DNA from: Bacteroides fragilis
Lineage (GTDB): Bacteria; Bacillota; Clostridia; Lachnospirales; Lachnospiraceae
NCBI GenBank assembly: GCA_023664485.1
Contig: JAMPFK010000003.1
Span: 62,001-126,000 of the forward strand
Reading direction: 5' to 3'
DNA: 64,000 nt
The position numbers and the translations under genes were made by a program. Shown in pieces: positions 25,212 through 34,303 of the stretch (positions are counted from its first letter, which is position 1; every line of letters starts with the position of its first letter). The notes under the pieces are model-generated. The model saw only the letters and a list, made by a program, of their open reading frames with translations. It made no database searches and was not told the DNA's origin.

Positions 25212-27554
25212 CTATGCCGGGTTTCCTTCCTTTACGAAAGCATGCTTCACGACGTCTTCCATCGTCTCCACATAATAAATATGGAGCCCCCTCTTAATCT
25301 CTCCCGCGATTTCTTCTATATCCTTTTCGTTCTTTTTCGGCACGAGCACCGTTTCCATGCCCGCTGTTTTGGCGGCGAGGATTTTTTCTTTCAGGCCGCC
25401 CACCGGAAGAACCCTGCCGCGCAGGGTGATTTCTCCCGTCATCGCCACGCTGGCACGGACCGGCGTGTCCGTCACGAGGGAAAGAATGGCCGCCGCCATC
25501 GTAATGCCCGCCGACGGGCCGTCTTTCGGTACGGCGCCTTCCGGGATATGCAGATGAAAATCATTTTCTTTGAACATATCCTCCGCCACTTCATATTTCC
25601 GACTGACGGAACGCACATAGCTCATGGCGATCAATGCGGACTCCCGCATCACATCTCCCATTTGACCTGTTAAGTCAACCTCGCCCTTCCCCGGCATTTT
25701 ATTGACTTCTATCTGTAACGTTTCGCCGCCGACGCTGGTCCATGCCAGCCCGCGCACGATACCGACCTCATCCTGCCCGTTCGCCTTGATGCTGTCATAT
25801 TTCGGCTTGCCAAGATACTGTATAAGATTGCCGGACGTTATCTTAATTCTTTCCTTTTTCTTCTGCAGAATTTCACGCGCCGACTTCCGGCATACCTCGC
25901 CGATCTTCCGCTCCAGGCCGCGCACCCCTGCCTCTCTCGTATAAAACGCGATCATATCGCGCAGGGCGCCGTCCGTGATCTGCAGGATGTCCCCGCTCAT
26001 CCCGTTCTTTGTAAGCTGTTTCTGAAGCAGGTGTTCCTTCGCAATATGGAACTTTTCATTCGCCGTATAACTGTTCACCTCAATGATTTCCATACGGTCG
26101 AGCAGCGGCCGTGGAATCTGGTCCGTGGAATTGGCAGTCGCGATGAACAGAACTTCCGACAGGTCGAGCGGGATTTCCACATAATGATCCCGGAAATGGC
26201 TGTTCTGCTCGCTGTCCAGCACTTCTAAAAGCGCGGAAGAAGTATCTCCTTTATAATCGCTGCTCACCTTATCGATTTCATCGAGAAGCATCAGCGGATT
26301 TTTCACGCCTGCCTGCCGCAGTCCTGCGGCGATCCTTCCCGGCATCGCCCCTACATAGGTCTTGCGGTGTCCTCTGATTTCCGCCTCGTCCCGGACGCCG
26401 CCCAGACAGATACGCACATATTTTTTATGTAACGCCTCCGCAATGCTTTTCGCAATCGAGGTCTTGCCCGTACCCGGCGGCCCCACCAGACAGATGATCG
26501 GGCTGTCCCCTTTTCTGGTCATAATACGGACGGCAAGGAATTCCAGCACCCGTTCCTTCACCTTTTCCAATCCATAGTGCTGTTCCTCCAGGATCCGTTC
26601 CGCTCTGTCCAAATCCAGACTGTCACGGGATTCTTTATCCCACGGAAGCTCCAGCAGGGTTTCCAGATAAGCGCGCTCCACCGCACTTTCCGAACTGCTG
26701 CCCGACACGCTCTTAAACCGGGAAATCTCCTTACGGATCTTCTCTTTTACCTCTTTGCCTGCTTTTAATTTCTCCAAAGCCGCCTCGAACTGCTCCACTT
26801 CGGAAAAAGTATTGTCCTCACCCAGTTCTTTTCTGATATAACGCATCTGCTCCCGCAGCACATATTCCTTCTGGTTCTGGTCAAGCCTTTTTTTGACCTG
26901 CACGACCAGTTTATTCTTTACCTGCGTAATCTCCACTTCGTTTGCCAGAATGCTCGTCAATATCTCGAACCGTTCGCGCAAAGGGACCGCGCCGAGCACC
27001 TGCTGTTTCTTCTGAAACGTCAGCGGGATATTGACCGCGATCTGATCCAACAGTTTCCCCAGGTCATAGCCTTCCTCGACCTGCTTGCTGATCGTCGCGC
27101 CAATTTTCGGGAAACATACCGTATACAGGGTAAATTCTTCCTTTAAGATACGCAGCATCGCTTCCTTCTCGGATTCTTCCAATTCCTCACTATTCTCTTC
27201 CAGCGGAATGACCTGTGCGGTCAAATAGTTATTTTCGTCCGAAAACGCGGTGATTTCAGCCCTGTTCATTCCCTCTATCAGAACCCGGATCATAGATCCT
27301 TGCAGCTTCGTCACCTGCTTGACCATCACGATCGTACCAATGGGGTAGACCTGCTCCAGATCCGGTTCCTCATCCTGCAGATTTTTCTGCGTCACGACAA
27401 ACAGCCTCTGATCGCCCATCATGGCCGCTTCAATGGCGAGCGCCGATTTTTCTTTGCTCAAATCAAAATGGATGATCATATCGGGAAAAATCGTCAATCC
27501 GCATAAAGTCACTGCCGGTATCATCATTTCTTCCTGTTCCAATTTTCTGTCCAT
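25212..27554 (-). CDS. lon: ATP-dependent protease Lon
   Basis: 780 residues, standard LonA length. The N-terminal substrate-binding LON domain (1-200) is followed by a coiled-coil, the AAA+ module with Walker A GPPGTGKTSIAKSIAEAL and Walker B PLMLLDEIDK, and the protease domain with the Ser-Lys dyad in KDGPSAGITMAAAI and GGLKEKILAAK. Degrades misfolded and regulatory proteins in the cytoplasm. Starts ATG-GAC at 27554, about 130 bases after clpX. Confidence 0.97.
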   Translation of the reverse strand: MDRKLEQEEMMIPAVTLCGLTIFPDMIIHFDLSKEKSALAIEAAMMGDQRLFVVTQKNLQDEEPDLEQVYPIGTIVMVKQVTKLQGSMIRVLIEGMNRAEITAFSDENNYLTAQVIPLEENSEELEESEKEAMLRILKEEFTLYTVCFPKIGATISKQVEEGYDLGKLLDQIAVNIPLTFQKKQQVLGAVPLRERFEILTSILANEVEITQVKNKLVVQVKKRLDQNQKEYVLREQMRYIRKELGEDNTFSEVEQFEAALEKLKAGKEVKEKIRKEISRFKSVSGSSSESAVERAYLETLLELPWDKESRDSLDLDRAERILEEQHYGLEKVKERVLEFLAVRIMTRKGDSPIICLVGPPGTGKTSIAKSIAEALHKKYVRICLGGVRDEAEIRGHRKTYVGAMPGRIAAGLRQAGVKNPLMLLDEIDKVSSDYKGDTSSALLEVLDSEQNSHFRDHYVEIPLDLSEVLFIATANSTDQIPRPLLDRMEIIEVNSYTANEKFHIAKEHLLQKQLTKNGMSGDILQITDGALRDMIAFYTREAGVRGLERKIGEVCRKSAREILQKKKERIKITSGNLIQYLGKPKYDSIKANGQDEVGIVRGLAWTSVGGETLQIEVNKMPGKGEVDLTGQMGDVMRESALIAMSYVRSVSRKYEVAEDMFKENDFHLHIPEGAVPKDGPSAGITMAAAILSLVTDTPVRASVAMTGEITLRGRVLPVGGLKEKILAAKTAGMETVLVPKKNEKDIEEIAGEIKRGLHIYYVETMEDVVKHAFVKEGNPA

Positions 27555-27574
27555 CCTTCTGTCTTTATTCTAAG

Positions 27575-27604
27575 GAAACAAAACGCCGCCCTAATGGCGA
27601 CGTT
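27575..27604 (-). terminator. Terminator between clpX and lon
   Basis: On the minus strand AACGTCGCC (27604-27596) pairs with GGCGGCGTT (27590-27582; one mismatch), followed by TTTGTTT. It would end clpX transcripts 20 bases before the lon start codon, so lon probably has its own promoter or relies on read-through. Confidence 0.7.
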
Positions 27605-27606
27605 CT

Positions 27607-27662
27607 CAGCCTGCGATATTTGGGGCAAGGCGCTGCCAGCGTCCGCGCAATATTCATGGCTG
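27607..27662. repeat. Imperfect inverted repeat between clpX and lon
   Basis: CAGCC (27607-27611) and GGCTG (27658-27662) frame a 56-base imperfect palindrome with inner matching ATATT/AATAT and GCGCTG/CAGCGT blocks. Together with the adjacent terminator it fills nearly all of this 128-base gap. Function unknown. Confidence 0.5.
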
Positions 27663-27682
27663 AAAATCAGAGATTTCCCAGC

Positions 27683-28939
27683 CTATTCCGCCTGCAGCAG
27701 TCTGTTCCGATAATGCACAAGGGGCTGCGCCTTCCCTTCCACGGCTTCCTTCGTAATAATGCACTCCGATATGGTATCATCAGACGGAATCTCATACATA
27801 ACATCCATCATAACGTCCTCCATCACGGAACGAAGTCCTCTCGCACCCGTTTTTCTTTCAAAGGCCAAATCGGCGATTGCCTCGATCGCATCTTCTTCTA
27901 CTTTCAGTTTGACCTCATCAAATTCAAATAATTTTTTATACTGTTTTACAAGCGCATTCTTAGGCTCCTTTAAAATCCGGATCAGCGCTTCCCGATCCAG
28001 GCCTTCCAGCGTTACCGTAATCGGCACGCGCCCGATAAATTCGGGAATCAGGCCGAATTTCATCAAATCCTGAGGCGCTGCTTCCTTGAGAACAGTCCCG
28101 ATGTCTTTACTGTTCTTTTCCATGATCTTTGCGTTAAAGCCGATCGAATTCCTGTCCAGTCTCTCTTCTACGATCTTCTCCAGGCCGTCGAAGGCGCCGC
28201 CGCAGATAAAAAGAATATTGGAGGTGTCGATCTGGATCAGCTCCTGATGCGGATGCTTTCTTCCGCCCTGCGGCGGAACGCTCGCTACCGTTCCCTCGAT
28301 GATCTTCAAAAGCGCCTGTTGAACGCCCTCGCCGGAAACATCCCGCGTAATCGAAACATTCTCGCTCTTCTTCGTAATCTTATCGATCTCATCAATATAA
28401 ATGATGCCGAGCTGCGCGCGCTCTATATCATAATCCGCCGCCTGAATCAGCTTCAACAGAATATTTTCCACATCTTCTCCGACATATCCCGCTTCTGTAA
28501 GCGTCGTCGCGTCCGCGATCGCAAAGGGCACGTTGATGATCTTCGCCAGCGTCTGCGCAAGATATGTCTTGCCGGAACCCGTAGGCCCGATCATGATAAT
28601 ATTGCTTTTCTGCAGTTCCACACCGTCTTCGTCCGGCGGCGCCGTCACCCTTTTATAATGATTGTATACGGAAACGGCGAGAACCTTCTTCGCCTCGTCC
28701 TGCCCGATTACATAATCGTCCAGAAACTTTCTGATCTCAACCGGTTTCAGGAGATTGATCTCCGTCTCTTCCGTTTCCACCTCTTCCTCATATTCTTCCT
28801 CGATAATATCCGCGCAGATATCCACGCATTCATCACAGATATAAACACCGCCGGGCCCGGCGATCATCTTCCGTACCTGGTCCTGTGTTTTATTACAAAA
28901 AGAACATCTTACTCTGTCGTCAGAATTTCTTCCTGTCAT
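27683..28939 (-). CDS. clpX: ClpXP protease ATPase subunit ClpX
   Basis: 418 residues. The N-terminal zinc-binding domain has C-x2-C...C-x2-C (RCSFCNK, then YICDECVDIC). The AAA+ domain has Walker A GPTGSGKTYLAQTLAK, Walker B IIYIDEIDKI, pore loop GYVGEDVEN and the RKH-like region GGRKHPH. The ClpP-docking IGF loop appears as LMKFGLIPEFIGR. Unfolds tagged substrates and feeds them to ClpP, which is the next gene upstream (55-base gap). Member of the tig-clpP-clpX block. Confidence 0.98.
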   Translation of the reverse strand: MTGRNSDDRVRCSFCNKTQDQVRKMIAGPGGVYICDECVDICADIIEEEYEEEVETEETEINLLKPVEIRKFLDDYVIGQDEAKKVLAVSVYNHYKRVTAPPDEDGVELQKSNIIMIGPTGSGKTYLAQTLAKIINVPFAIADATTLTEAGYVGEDVENILLKLIQAADYDIERAQLGIIYIDEIDKITKKSENVSITRDVSGEGVQQALLKIIEGTVASVPPQGGRKHPHQELIQIDTSNILFICGGAFDGLEKIVEERLDRNSIGFNAKIMEKNSKDIGTVLKEAAPQDLMKFGLIPEFIGRVPITVTLEGLDREALIRILKEPKNALVKQYKKLFEFDEVKLKVEEDAIEAIADLAFERKTGARGLRSVMEDVMMDVMYEIPSDDTISECIITKEAVEGKAQPLVHYRNRLLQAE

Positions 28940-28993
28940 TTTATTAAAACCATGCCTTTCTCTTTCTTTCTGGCAGCAGGCAGAGAACGCCGC

Positions 28994-29590
28994 TTATTCC
29001 GCAGCTTCCCTGTGATTGGTTATAACGCGGTCGATCAGGCCATATGCAAGCGCCTCTTCCGCAGATTTCCAGTTATCGCGCTCCGTGTCCGCCGCAATCA
29101 CTTCATAATCCTGTCCCGTATTTTCGGCTAAAATCTTGTTCAGCTTCTCCTTCGTCTGCAGAATATGTTTGGCCGCGATCTCTATTTCCGTCGCCTGCCC
29201 CTGTGCTCCGCCAAGCGGCTGGTGAATCATGATCTCCGCATTCGGAAGCGCCATGCGCTTTCCTTTCGCGCCGCCCGCGAGCAGAAACGCCCCCATGCTG
29301 GCCGCCATGCCGATACATACCGTCGAAACGTCGCATTTGATGAACCGCATCGTATCATAAATCGCCATGCCCGCCGTAACAGAACCGCCCGGACTGTTGA
29401 TATAAAGATGAATATCCTTTTCCGGATCCTCAGACTCCAAAAACAGCATCTGGGCAACGACCAGGCTTGCCGTCGTCTCGTTTACTTCTTCTCCGAGGAA
29501 AATAATTCTTTCTTTTAAAAGTCTTGAATAAATATCATAAGAACGTTCCCCTTTCGAGGTCTGCTCGATGACATAGGGTACTAATGCCAT
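28994..29590 (-). CDS. clpP: ATP-dependent Clp protease proteolytic subunit
   Basis: 198 residues from ATG-GCA at 29590, which has GGAGG upstream; the frame is open further up but without a site. The catalytic Ser is in GMAASMGAFLLAG, the His in EIMIHQPLGGAQG and the Asp in the family position after ILAENTGQDYE. Forms the double-heptamer chamber that works with ClpX. Lies between tig and clpX. Confidence 0.98.
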   Translation of the reverse strand: MALVPYVIEQTSKGERSYDIYSRLLKERIIFLGEEVNETTASLVVAQMLFLESEDPEKDIHLYINSPGGSVTAGMAIYDTMRFIKCDVSTVCIGMAASMGAFLLAGGAKGKRMALPNAEIMIHQPLGGAQGQATEIEIAAKHILQTKEKLNKILAENTGQDYEVIAADTERDNWKSAEEALAYGLIDRVITNHREAAE

Positions 29591-29636
29591 AATAATTCCT
29601 CCATTCGTGCCGATTCGATATTTCTCAATCTGCGCC

Positions 29637-29657
29637 ATTCGAGGCAGGGCCTCGAAT
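29637..29657. promoter_or_regulatory. Perfect palindrome upstream of clpP
   Basis: ATTCGAGGC-agg-GCCTCGAAT, 9-bp arms, centred 57 bases before the clpP start. No T-run follows, so it is not a terminator. It matches neither the CtsR heptad repeat nor CIRCE as I know them. It may be an operator or an mRNA 5' stem. Confidence 0.5.
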
Positions 29658-29753
29658 CCGCAGCTGAATGAACTGATTCTTTCAGCCTATTATATAACCA
29701 TCCGGCTCATTCTGCACGCCTCAAATTTACTTTTAAGAAAAACTTAATATTAT

Positions 29754-31040
29754 TTATTTTTCTTTTGCATTTTCCGCAACGAATTCCGCCGCTTTCCGTA
29801 CCGCAAGATCCAGTCTGATATTTTTCGTTTCCTTTTCGCTGAGCATTTCCTTGACTTTGGCCGCATCCATCTGATAAACCTCCGCCATCGCCTCTATCTC
29901 TTTATCGAATTCTTCATCGGATGCTTCCATATTTTCCGCCGCCGCGACCGCTTCCAGAACGAGCCTTGACCGGATTCTTTCTTCCGCCTGCGGTTTGATA
30001 TTCCGGATCATCTGCTGGTAATTCGTACCCGTAAACTGGAAATACTGTTCCATCGAAAGGCCCTGCATCGTAATCCGCTGCGCGAATTCGTCTACCATCT
30101 GCTTCTGCTGCGTCTCGATCATCGCCTCCGGAATATCCATTTCGGCAAGATCCACGACCGCTTCCACTGCCTCGCGTTCTCTGTTTTCCTTCGCTTCTTT
30201 CGCTTTCTTTTCTTCCAGATTCTTCCTGATGTCCGCTTTGTACTCGTCCAGCGTCTCGAACTCGGATACCTCGCTCGCGAACTCATCGTCCAGCTCCGGG
30301 AGCTCCTCTTCCTTGATTTCCCTCACGGTACATTTAAAGACTGCCGCCCTGCCTCTCAGATCTTCCGCCTGATAGTCTTCCGGGAAAGTAACGTTCACTT
30401 CTACTTCCTTGCCGATCTCCGCGCCGATCAGCTGCTCTTCAAAGCCGGGAATGAACGCGCCGGAGCCGATCGTTAACGGATAGTTCTCTCCCTTGCCGCC
30501 TTCAAAAGCGACGCCGTCAACGAACCCTTCAAAATCGAGCACCGTTATATCGCCGTCCCTGACTGCTCTGTCTTCCACCATAATATTTCTCGCGTTGCTC
30601 TTGCGTTCTCTCTCAAGGACTTCGTCGATTTCTTCGTCCGTTACCGTTACATCGGCCTTCTCTACTTCAACTCCCTTATATTTTCCCAGTTTTACCCCCG
30701 GTTTCAGAGCGACTTCCGCCGTAAAGATAAAAGGTTTTCCAGCCTCGATCTGGGTCACATCGATCTTCGGAGAAGATACGATATCCTCTTCGCACTCATC
30801 CAGCGCTTTTGCATAAGCATCCTGAATCAGCATATTCGCAGCATCTTCATAAAAAACTTCCCTGCCATACATTCTCTCTACCATCCGGCGGGGAACTTTG
30901 CCTTTTCTGAAACCGGGAATGCTGATTTTCCCTTTCTGCTTCTGATATGCGGACTCGATTGCCTTGTCCAGCTCATCAGCGCCTACCTCGATTGTAAGCT
31001 TCGCCATGTTCTTTTCTAATTTCTCCACCTGTAAACTCAT
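29754..31040 (-). CDS. tig: Trigger factor (ribosome-associated chaperone)
   Basis: 428 residues. The N-terminal ribosome-binding domain has the signature FRKGKVPRRMVERMYG (GFRxGKxP loop). The middle FKBP-type peptidyl-prolyl isomerase domain starts about residue 150 (VRDGDITVLDFEGFVDG), and the C-terminal helical arms are Glu/Ala rich. Start at 31040, behind GGAGGAG. Binds nascent chains at the ribosomal exit tunnel. First gene of the tig-clpP-clpX-lon-ysxC block. Confidence 0.97.
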   Translation of the reverse strand: MSLQVEKLEKNMAKLTIEVGADELDKAIESAYQKQKGKISIPGFRKGKVPRRMVERMYGREVFYEDAANMLIQDAYAKALDECEEDIVSSPKIDVTQIEAGKPFIFTAEVALKPGVKLGKYKGVEVEKADVTVTDEEIDEVLERERKSNARNIMVEDRAVRDGDITVLDFEGFVDGVAFEGGKGENYPLTIGSGAFIPGFEEQLIGAEIGKEVEVNVTFPEDYQAEDLRGRAAVFKCTVREIKEEELPELDDEFASEVSEFETLDEYKADIRKNLEEKKAKEAKENREREAVEAVVDLAEMDIPEAMIETQQKQMVDEFAQRITMQGLSMEQYFQFTGTNYQQMIRNIKPQAEERIRSRLVLEAVAAAENMEASDEEFDKEIEAMAEVYQMDAAKVKEMLSEKETKNIRLDLAVRKAAEFVAENAKEK

Positions 31041-31085
31041 TGACCGGTCTCCTCCTTCAAATTGCGTAACAACATACATTTAGTG

Positions 31086-31094
31086 ATTATAACA
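31086..31094 (-). promoter_or_regulatory. Extended -10 of the tig promoter
   Basis: On the minus strand TGT-TATAAT, an extended -10 box, 45 bases before the tig ATG. No clear -35 lies at 17 bases. The flanking gap 31095-31252 shows no gene. Confidence 0.55.
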
Positions 31095-31252
31095 CAATCG
31101 TTCCGAAAATACTAGCATTTCTTTCCATAAATCACTTTGGATCCGGTCTCCCGGCGCATCCGGCACGATACTGCTGATGTTCTTTTGCTTTCTGCTATAA
31201 GGAATCCCCATTCTCCCGATAATCTATTCAGCATAATCATGTAAAATCCGGT

Positions 31253-32731
31253 TCAGACATTCGATTTCCTCCGTATTTTCCACGATAATGCCGGGCTTGC
31301 AGGCTCTTCTGCCTGTTTCAGCGTTATCAGTTCCCCTTGAAGCAGCTCCGCATCCTCCGCCCGGTGCGTCGCCACGAGCAGCGTCCGGCCGTCCAGTTTC
31401 TTCAATATATATGCAGCCGTTCTTTTCCGCGTCTCTTCATCCAATCCGGTAAAAGGCTCGTCCATGACGATCAGCTCCGCACCGGAAAGCACCGCGCGCA
31501 GAACGGCGCAGCGTCTCTTCATACCGCCGCTCAACTCTTTGACCGGCTTATGCAGGCATTCTTCCGGTAAAATTTCGGATGCCTCCGACAGGATATACCG
31601 CTTTTCCCGTGCCCTGTCTTTCCTCCCTCCGCCCGCCGTATGCCGGGATGCCAGCATAATATTTGCCGCCGCATCATATTCCCCGCACAGCCTGTCTTCC
31701 TGAAAAACCATGCCGATGCGCTCCGGCACGCCTTCTATCGTTCCCGCATCCGCCGGAACCGTACGGTTCAGCAGGTTTAACAGCGTCGTCTTTCCCGCGC
31801 CGGAAGGCGCCATCAGGCAGTACCGTCCGCCCCCTTTTATCGTCAGGGACACATCGGAGAAGACCCTCTGTCCCCCGTATGCTTTGCCGATGTGCCGGAT
31901 ATCAATATCCGGCGGCACGGCTTTGGGGGAAGCGGCCGGAAAACGGCCGGACGGGCCGTCCCATCGGCGGCATCTTCCCCCGGCGGACGGGCAAGGATTC
32001 CATTCTTCCAGCTTTTGCAGCAGATACAGCACCGCTTTTTCAAACAGGAAACTCAGCAAAATGGTAAGCAGCGTCCAGGCGAACAGGCCCGCCGTATCCA
32101 GGTAGATTTTGGACATATACAGGCGTTCACCGAGCGAATACCGCGGCATACCGATGACCTCCGCCGCCACGCCCGATTTCCAGCTCATGCCGAGGGCGGT
32201 CTTTAAGCCGCTCGACAGATACGGCATCAGCGCCGGTCTGTACAGAAAACAGAAACGATTCCACGCGCCGACGCCGAATACCTCCGCCATTTCCAGCAGC
32301 TGTCCGTCCGTGCTTTTCAGCCCCGCGATCGTATTCACATAGACATTCGGAAAAACAATGAGAAAGCTGATAAAAAAAGACAGCCGCGACGAACCGAACC
32401 AGATCAGCAGAAGGACAACAAAAGAAGCGACAGGAATGGATTTGAGCATCGTTATGACCGGAGAAAGGAATTCCTCCAGCAGCGGGTAACGGTAACTGAA
32501 TGCACCGCAAAAAAGCGCGCAAAAAAGCGCCGCAAAAAAACCCAGCCCGATCCTGCCCGCCGAGCAGAGAACGATTTGGAAAAAATCCGCCTCCGCCATA
32601 TTTTCCAATAAGGCCCTTCCTACCTGAAAGGGCCCGGCCAGAAGAATCTCATTATGGACCATGGCCGCCGCAAGCTGCCAGACGCACAGCCAGAACAGAA
32701 TGATGACGCCTTTTTTCATGAAATCCCTCAT
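31253..32731 (-). CDS. ABC transporter permease fused to its ATPase (SsuC/TauC + SsuB type)
   Basis: 492 residues. The first ~245 are a permease with six membrane segments and the EAA-like loop EMAEVFGVGAWNRFCFLYRP. After a Pro/Arg/Gly-rich linker (about 248-275) comes a complete ATPase: Walker A MAPSGAGKTTLLNLL, signature LSGGMKRRCAV, Walker B LIVMDEPFTGLD, switch His in ATHRAED. In this nitrate/sulfonate/thiamin-precursor family the two are normally separate genes. The linker has no internal start with a ribosome site, so the fusion looks real. The first ATG overlaps the stop of the upstream lipoprotein gene (ATGA); an ATG at 32719 behind GAGGG is an alternative start. Confidence 0.88.
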   Translation of the reverse strand: MRDFMKKGVIILFWLCVWQLAAAMVHNEILLAGPFQVGRALLENMAEADFFQIVLCSAGRIGLGFFAALFCALFCGAFSYRYPLLEEFLSPVITMLKSIPVASFVVLLLIWFGSSRLSFFISFLIVFPNVYVNTIAGLKSTDGQLLEMAEVFGVGAWNRFCFLYRPALMPYLSSGLKTALGMSWKSGVAAEVIGMPRYSLGERLYMSKIYLDTAGLFAWTLLTILLSFLFEKAVLYLLQKLEEWNPCPSAGGRCRRWDGPSGRFPAASPKAVPPDIDIRHIGKAYGGQRVFSDVSLTIKGGGRYCLMAPSGAGKTTLLNLLNRTVPADAGTIEGVPERIGMVFQEDRLCGEYDAAANIMLASRHTAGGGRKDRAREKRYILSEASEILPEECLHKPVKELSGGMKRRCAVLRAVLSGAELIVMDEPFTGLDEETRKRTAAYILKKLDGRTLLVATHRAEDAELLQGELITLKQAEEPASPALSWKIRRKSNV

Positions 32732-33777
32732 TCCTGTGGAAGATAATAAAAATCATCTGCCGGAAGGCCGCCGCCGATCGAAGCGGCATCCTTTTCATAC
32801 AAAACCGCCAGATAACCGGAAAGCGCTGTCCGCATCCCCGCACCGTCGATATAGGTAATATTACAGTAAGGCATCGCTTTCGCCGCTGCCAGCGCTTTCT
32901 CTACAATGCCGTAAGCCGCCACGAGTTCCGCCGCCGCTTCCGTATTTTCATTGGCATAAGCGGCGCTGGCCTTGTGCTCTTCCATAAATTTCCTGACAGC
33001 CTCCGGATTTTCCGTAAGAAAATCATTGCGAACAACCGTAACGCCCGTTACCAGCCGGCTTCCGTCCTCTCCCTGCAGCGCGGACCACTCCGCCGTCAGA
33101 TCCATGACGGCTGATAACGCCTCGTTCTGCATACAGGCCGCCATCGCGAAGGGCTGCGGCAGAACGCCGGCCGACGACGGATCTTCCTTTAGAACAGCGG
33201 CCACCTCCGCCGCTTCCGATTTATATTCTAACGTTATGTCATCGATCGTAAGACCGTTTTCCGTCAAGAGATACTGTAAGACATAATCCGGCGTCGTTCC
33301 TTTTCCGGTCAGATAGACCGTCCTGCCCCGCAGATCTTCCATCGTCCGAATTGAAGCGTCTCCCGATACGATATACAAAACGCCGAGCGTATTGATATCG
33401 ATCACCGAAACGCCGCCTTCTGTTTTATGATACAGAATGCTCGCTGCATTCGCCGGCACGAGCGCAATATCCAGATCTCCGGAAACCATCCTGGGAAGCA
33501 GCTCGTCCGCTGCAGCCGCCATAGTAAAAGCATAACTGCCTTCCGCTTCTCCCGTTTCCGACTGGCTCATCAGATAAACAAGCCCCATGGAAGTCGGGCC
33601 TTTTAAGGAACCGATCCGGACCGTTATCTCCTCCACGGCCCATCCCGCCTCCTGATTTTCCTCATCCGCCGCCTTCGGCACGTCTCCCTGCCCCTTATCC
33701 GCAGTCCTGCCGCAGCCCGTATAAAAGGCCATGCAAAGTACGATCCCAGCCGCTGCCGCAAATAATTTCTTTTTCAT
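32728..33777 (-). CDS. ABC transporter substrate-binding lipoprotein (NMT1/SsuA-like)
   Basis: 349 residues. Signal peptide with lipobox FYTGCG (Cys 22 lipidated), so anchored outside the membrane. The mature part has the periplasmic-binding fold of the NMT1/THI5-SsuA group: TVRIGSLKGPTSMGLVYLM at its start, ISGDLDIALVPANAAS-like segment, then DLRGRTVYLTGKGTTPDYVL. Partner of the fused permease-ATPase directly downstream (4-base overlap). The substrate could be a sulfonate, pyrimidine or nitrate-like molecule; no TPP riboswitch precedes it, so thiamin precursor is not favoured. Confidence 0.88.
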   Translation of the reverse strand: MKKKLFAAAAGIVLCMAFYTGCGRTADKGQGDVPKAADEENQEAGWAVEEITVRIGSLKGPTSMGLVYLMSQSETGEAEGSYAFTMAAAADELLPRMVSGDLDIALVPANAASILYHKTEGGVSVIDINTLGVLYIVSGDASIRTMEDLRGRTVYLTGKGTTPDYVLQYLLTENGLTIDDITLEYKSEAAEVAAVLKEDPSSAGVLPQPFAMAACMQNEALSAVMDLTAEWSALQGEDGSRLVTGVTVVRNDFLTENPEAVRKFMEEHKASAAYANENTEAAAELVAAYGIVEKALAAAKAMPYCNITYIDGAGMRTALSGYLAVLYEKDAASIGGGLPADDFYYLPQE

Positions 33778-33834
33778 GCCTGTCTCATGCTCCTTTTCTT
33801 TTGGTTAAATCTTCCACATTTTACTACTTTCGGG

Positions 33835-33870
33835 CCAAAAAAACAACCCGCCTGATTGTTTTCAGACGGG
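33835..33870 (-). terminator. Terminator of the spore-protein gene
   Basis: On the minus strand CCCGTCTGA (33870-33862) pairs with TCAGGCGGG (33855-33847; one G-U), followed by TTGTTTTTTT. It lies 40 bases after the SASP stop and before the lipoprotein gene. Confidence 0.88.
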
Positions 33871-33909
33871 CCGTTCTTATTGTTTTTGTTCAGATTCCGG
33901 AAACGGAAG

Positions 33910-34110
33910 TTATTTCATCTGCTCTTCCTGCTTCTTGATCATTCTGCGAACCATCTCGCCGCCGATGGAACCTGCTTCTTTGGATGTCAGATCTCCGTTG
34001 TAACCTTCTTTCAGGTTTACGCCCAGCTCAGAAGCAACCTCTGTTTTGAAACGATCCATAGCTGCCTTAGCTTCCGGAACTTCCACTCTATTCGTTTTGT
34101 TACTTGCCAT
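33910..34110 (-). CDS. Alpha/beta-type small acid-soluble spore protein
   Basis: 66 residues. The sequence RFKTEVASELGV contains the germination-protease cleavage region (T-E-(F/V)-A), and GDLTSKEAGSIGGEMVRRMI is the conserved DNA-binding helix of alpha/beta SASPs. These proteins coat and protect spore DNA and are made in the forespore under sigma-G. Strong GGAGGTG ribosome site; own terminator, so monocistronic. Shows that the organism forms endospores. Confidence 0.96.
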   Translation of the reverse strand: MASNKTNRVEVPEAKAAMDRFKTEVASELGVNLKEGYNGDLTSKEAGSIGGEMVRRMIKKQEEQMK

Positions 34111-34157
34111 TTTCTTTCACCTCCGAAAATACATTTCATCTTTATATCTATATTTGA

Positions 34158-34183
34158 GATAAGCGACCGTGACACCGCTTATC
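34158..34183. repeat. Palindrome upstream of the spore-protein gene
   Basis: GATAAGCG (34158-34165) and CGCTTATC (34176-34183), perfect 8-bp arms around 10 bases, about 50-70 bases upstream of the SASP ATG. Could be an operator or the end of the upstream DJ-1 transcript; no T-run follows on either strand. Confidence 0.5.
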
Positions 34184-34303
34184 CCAGATTTCCGACAGTT
34201 TCCAAATGGATTGCCGCTCTGTTCAAGCGCGTTCGTATCACTTATCTTGATGTTAGTATGAACGGATTGCAGAAAAATATTTTGGTAAGTTTTTCTAATC
34301 AGA

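Noticed and set aside
28247..29131. Plus-strand open frame opposite clpX/clpP
   Set aside because: Spans two highly conserved minus-strand genes and has no motif or ribosome site.
32728..33777. Thiamin-precursor (ThiY/THI5-like) binding protein assignment
   Set aside because: The fold group fits, but there is no TPP riboswitch or thi gene beside it and the group also binds sulfonates and nitrate-like ligands.
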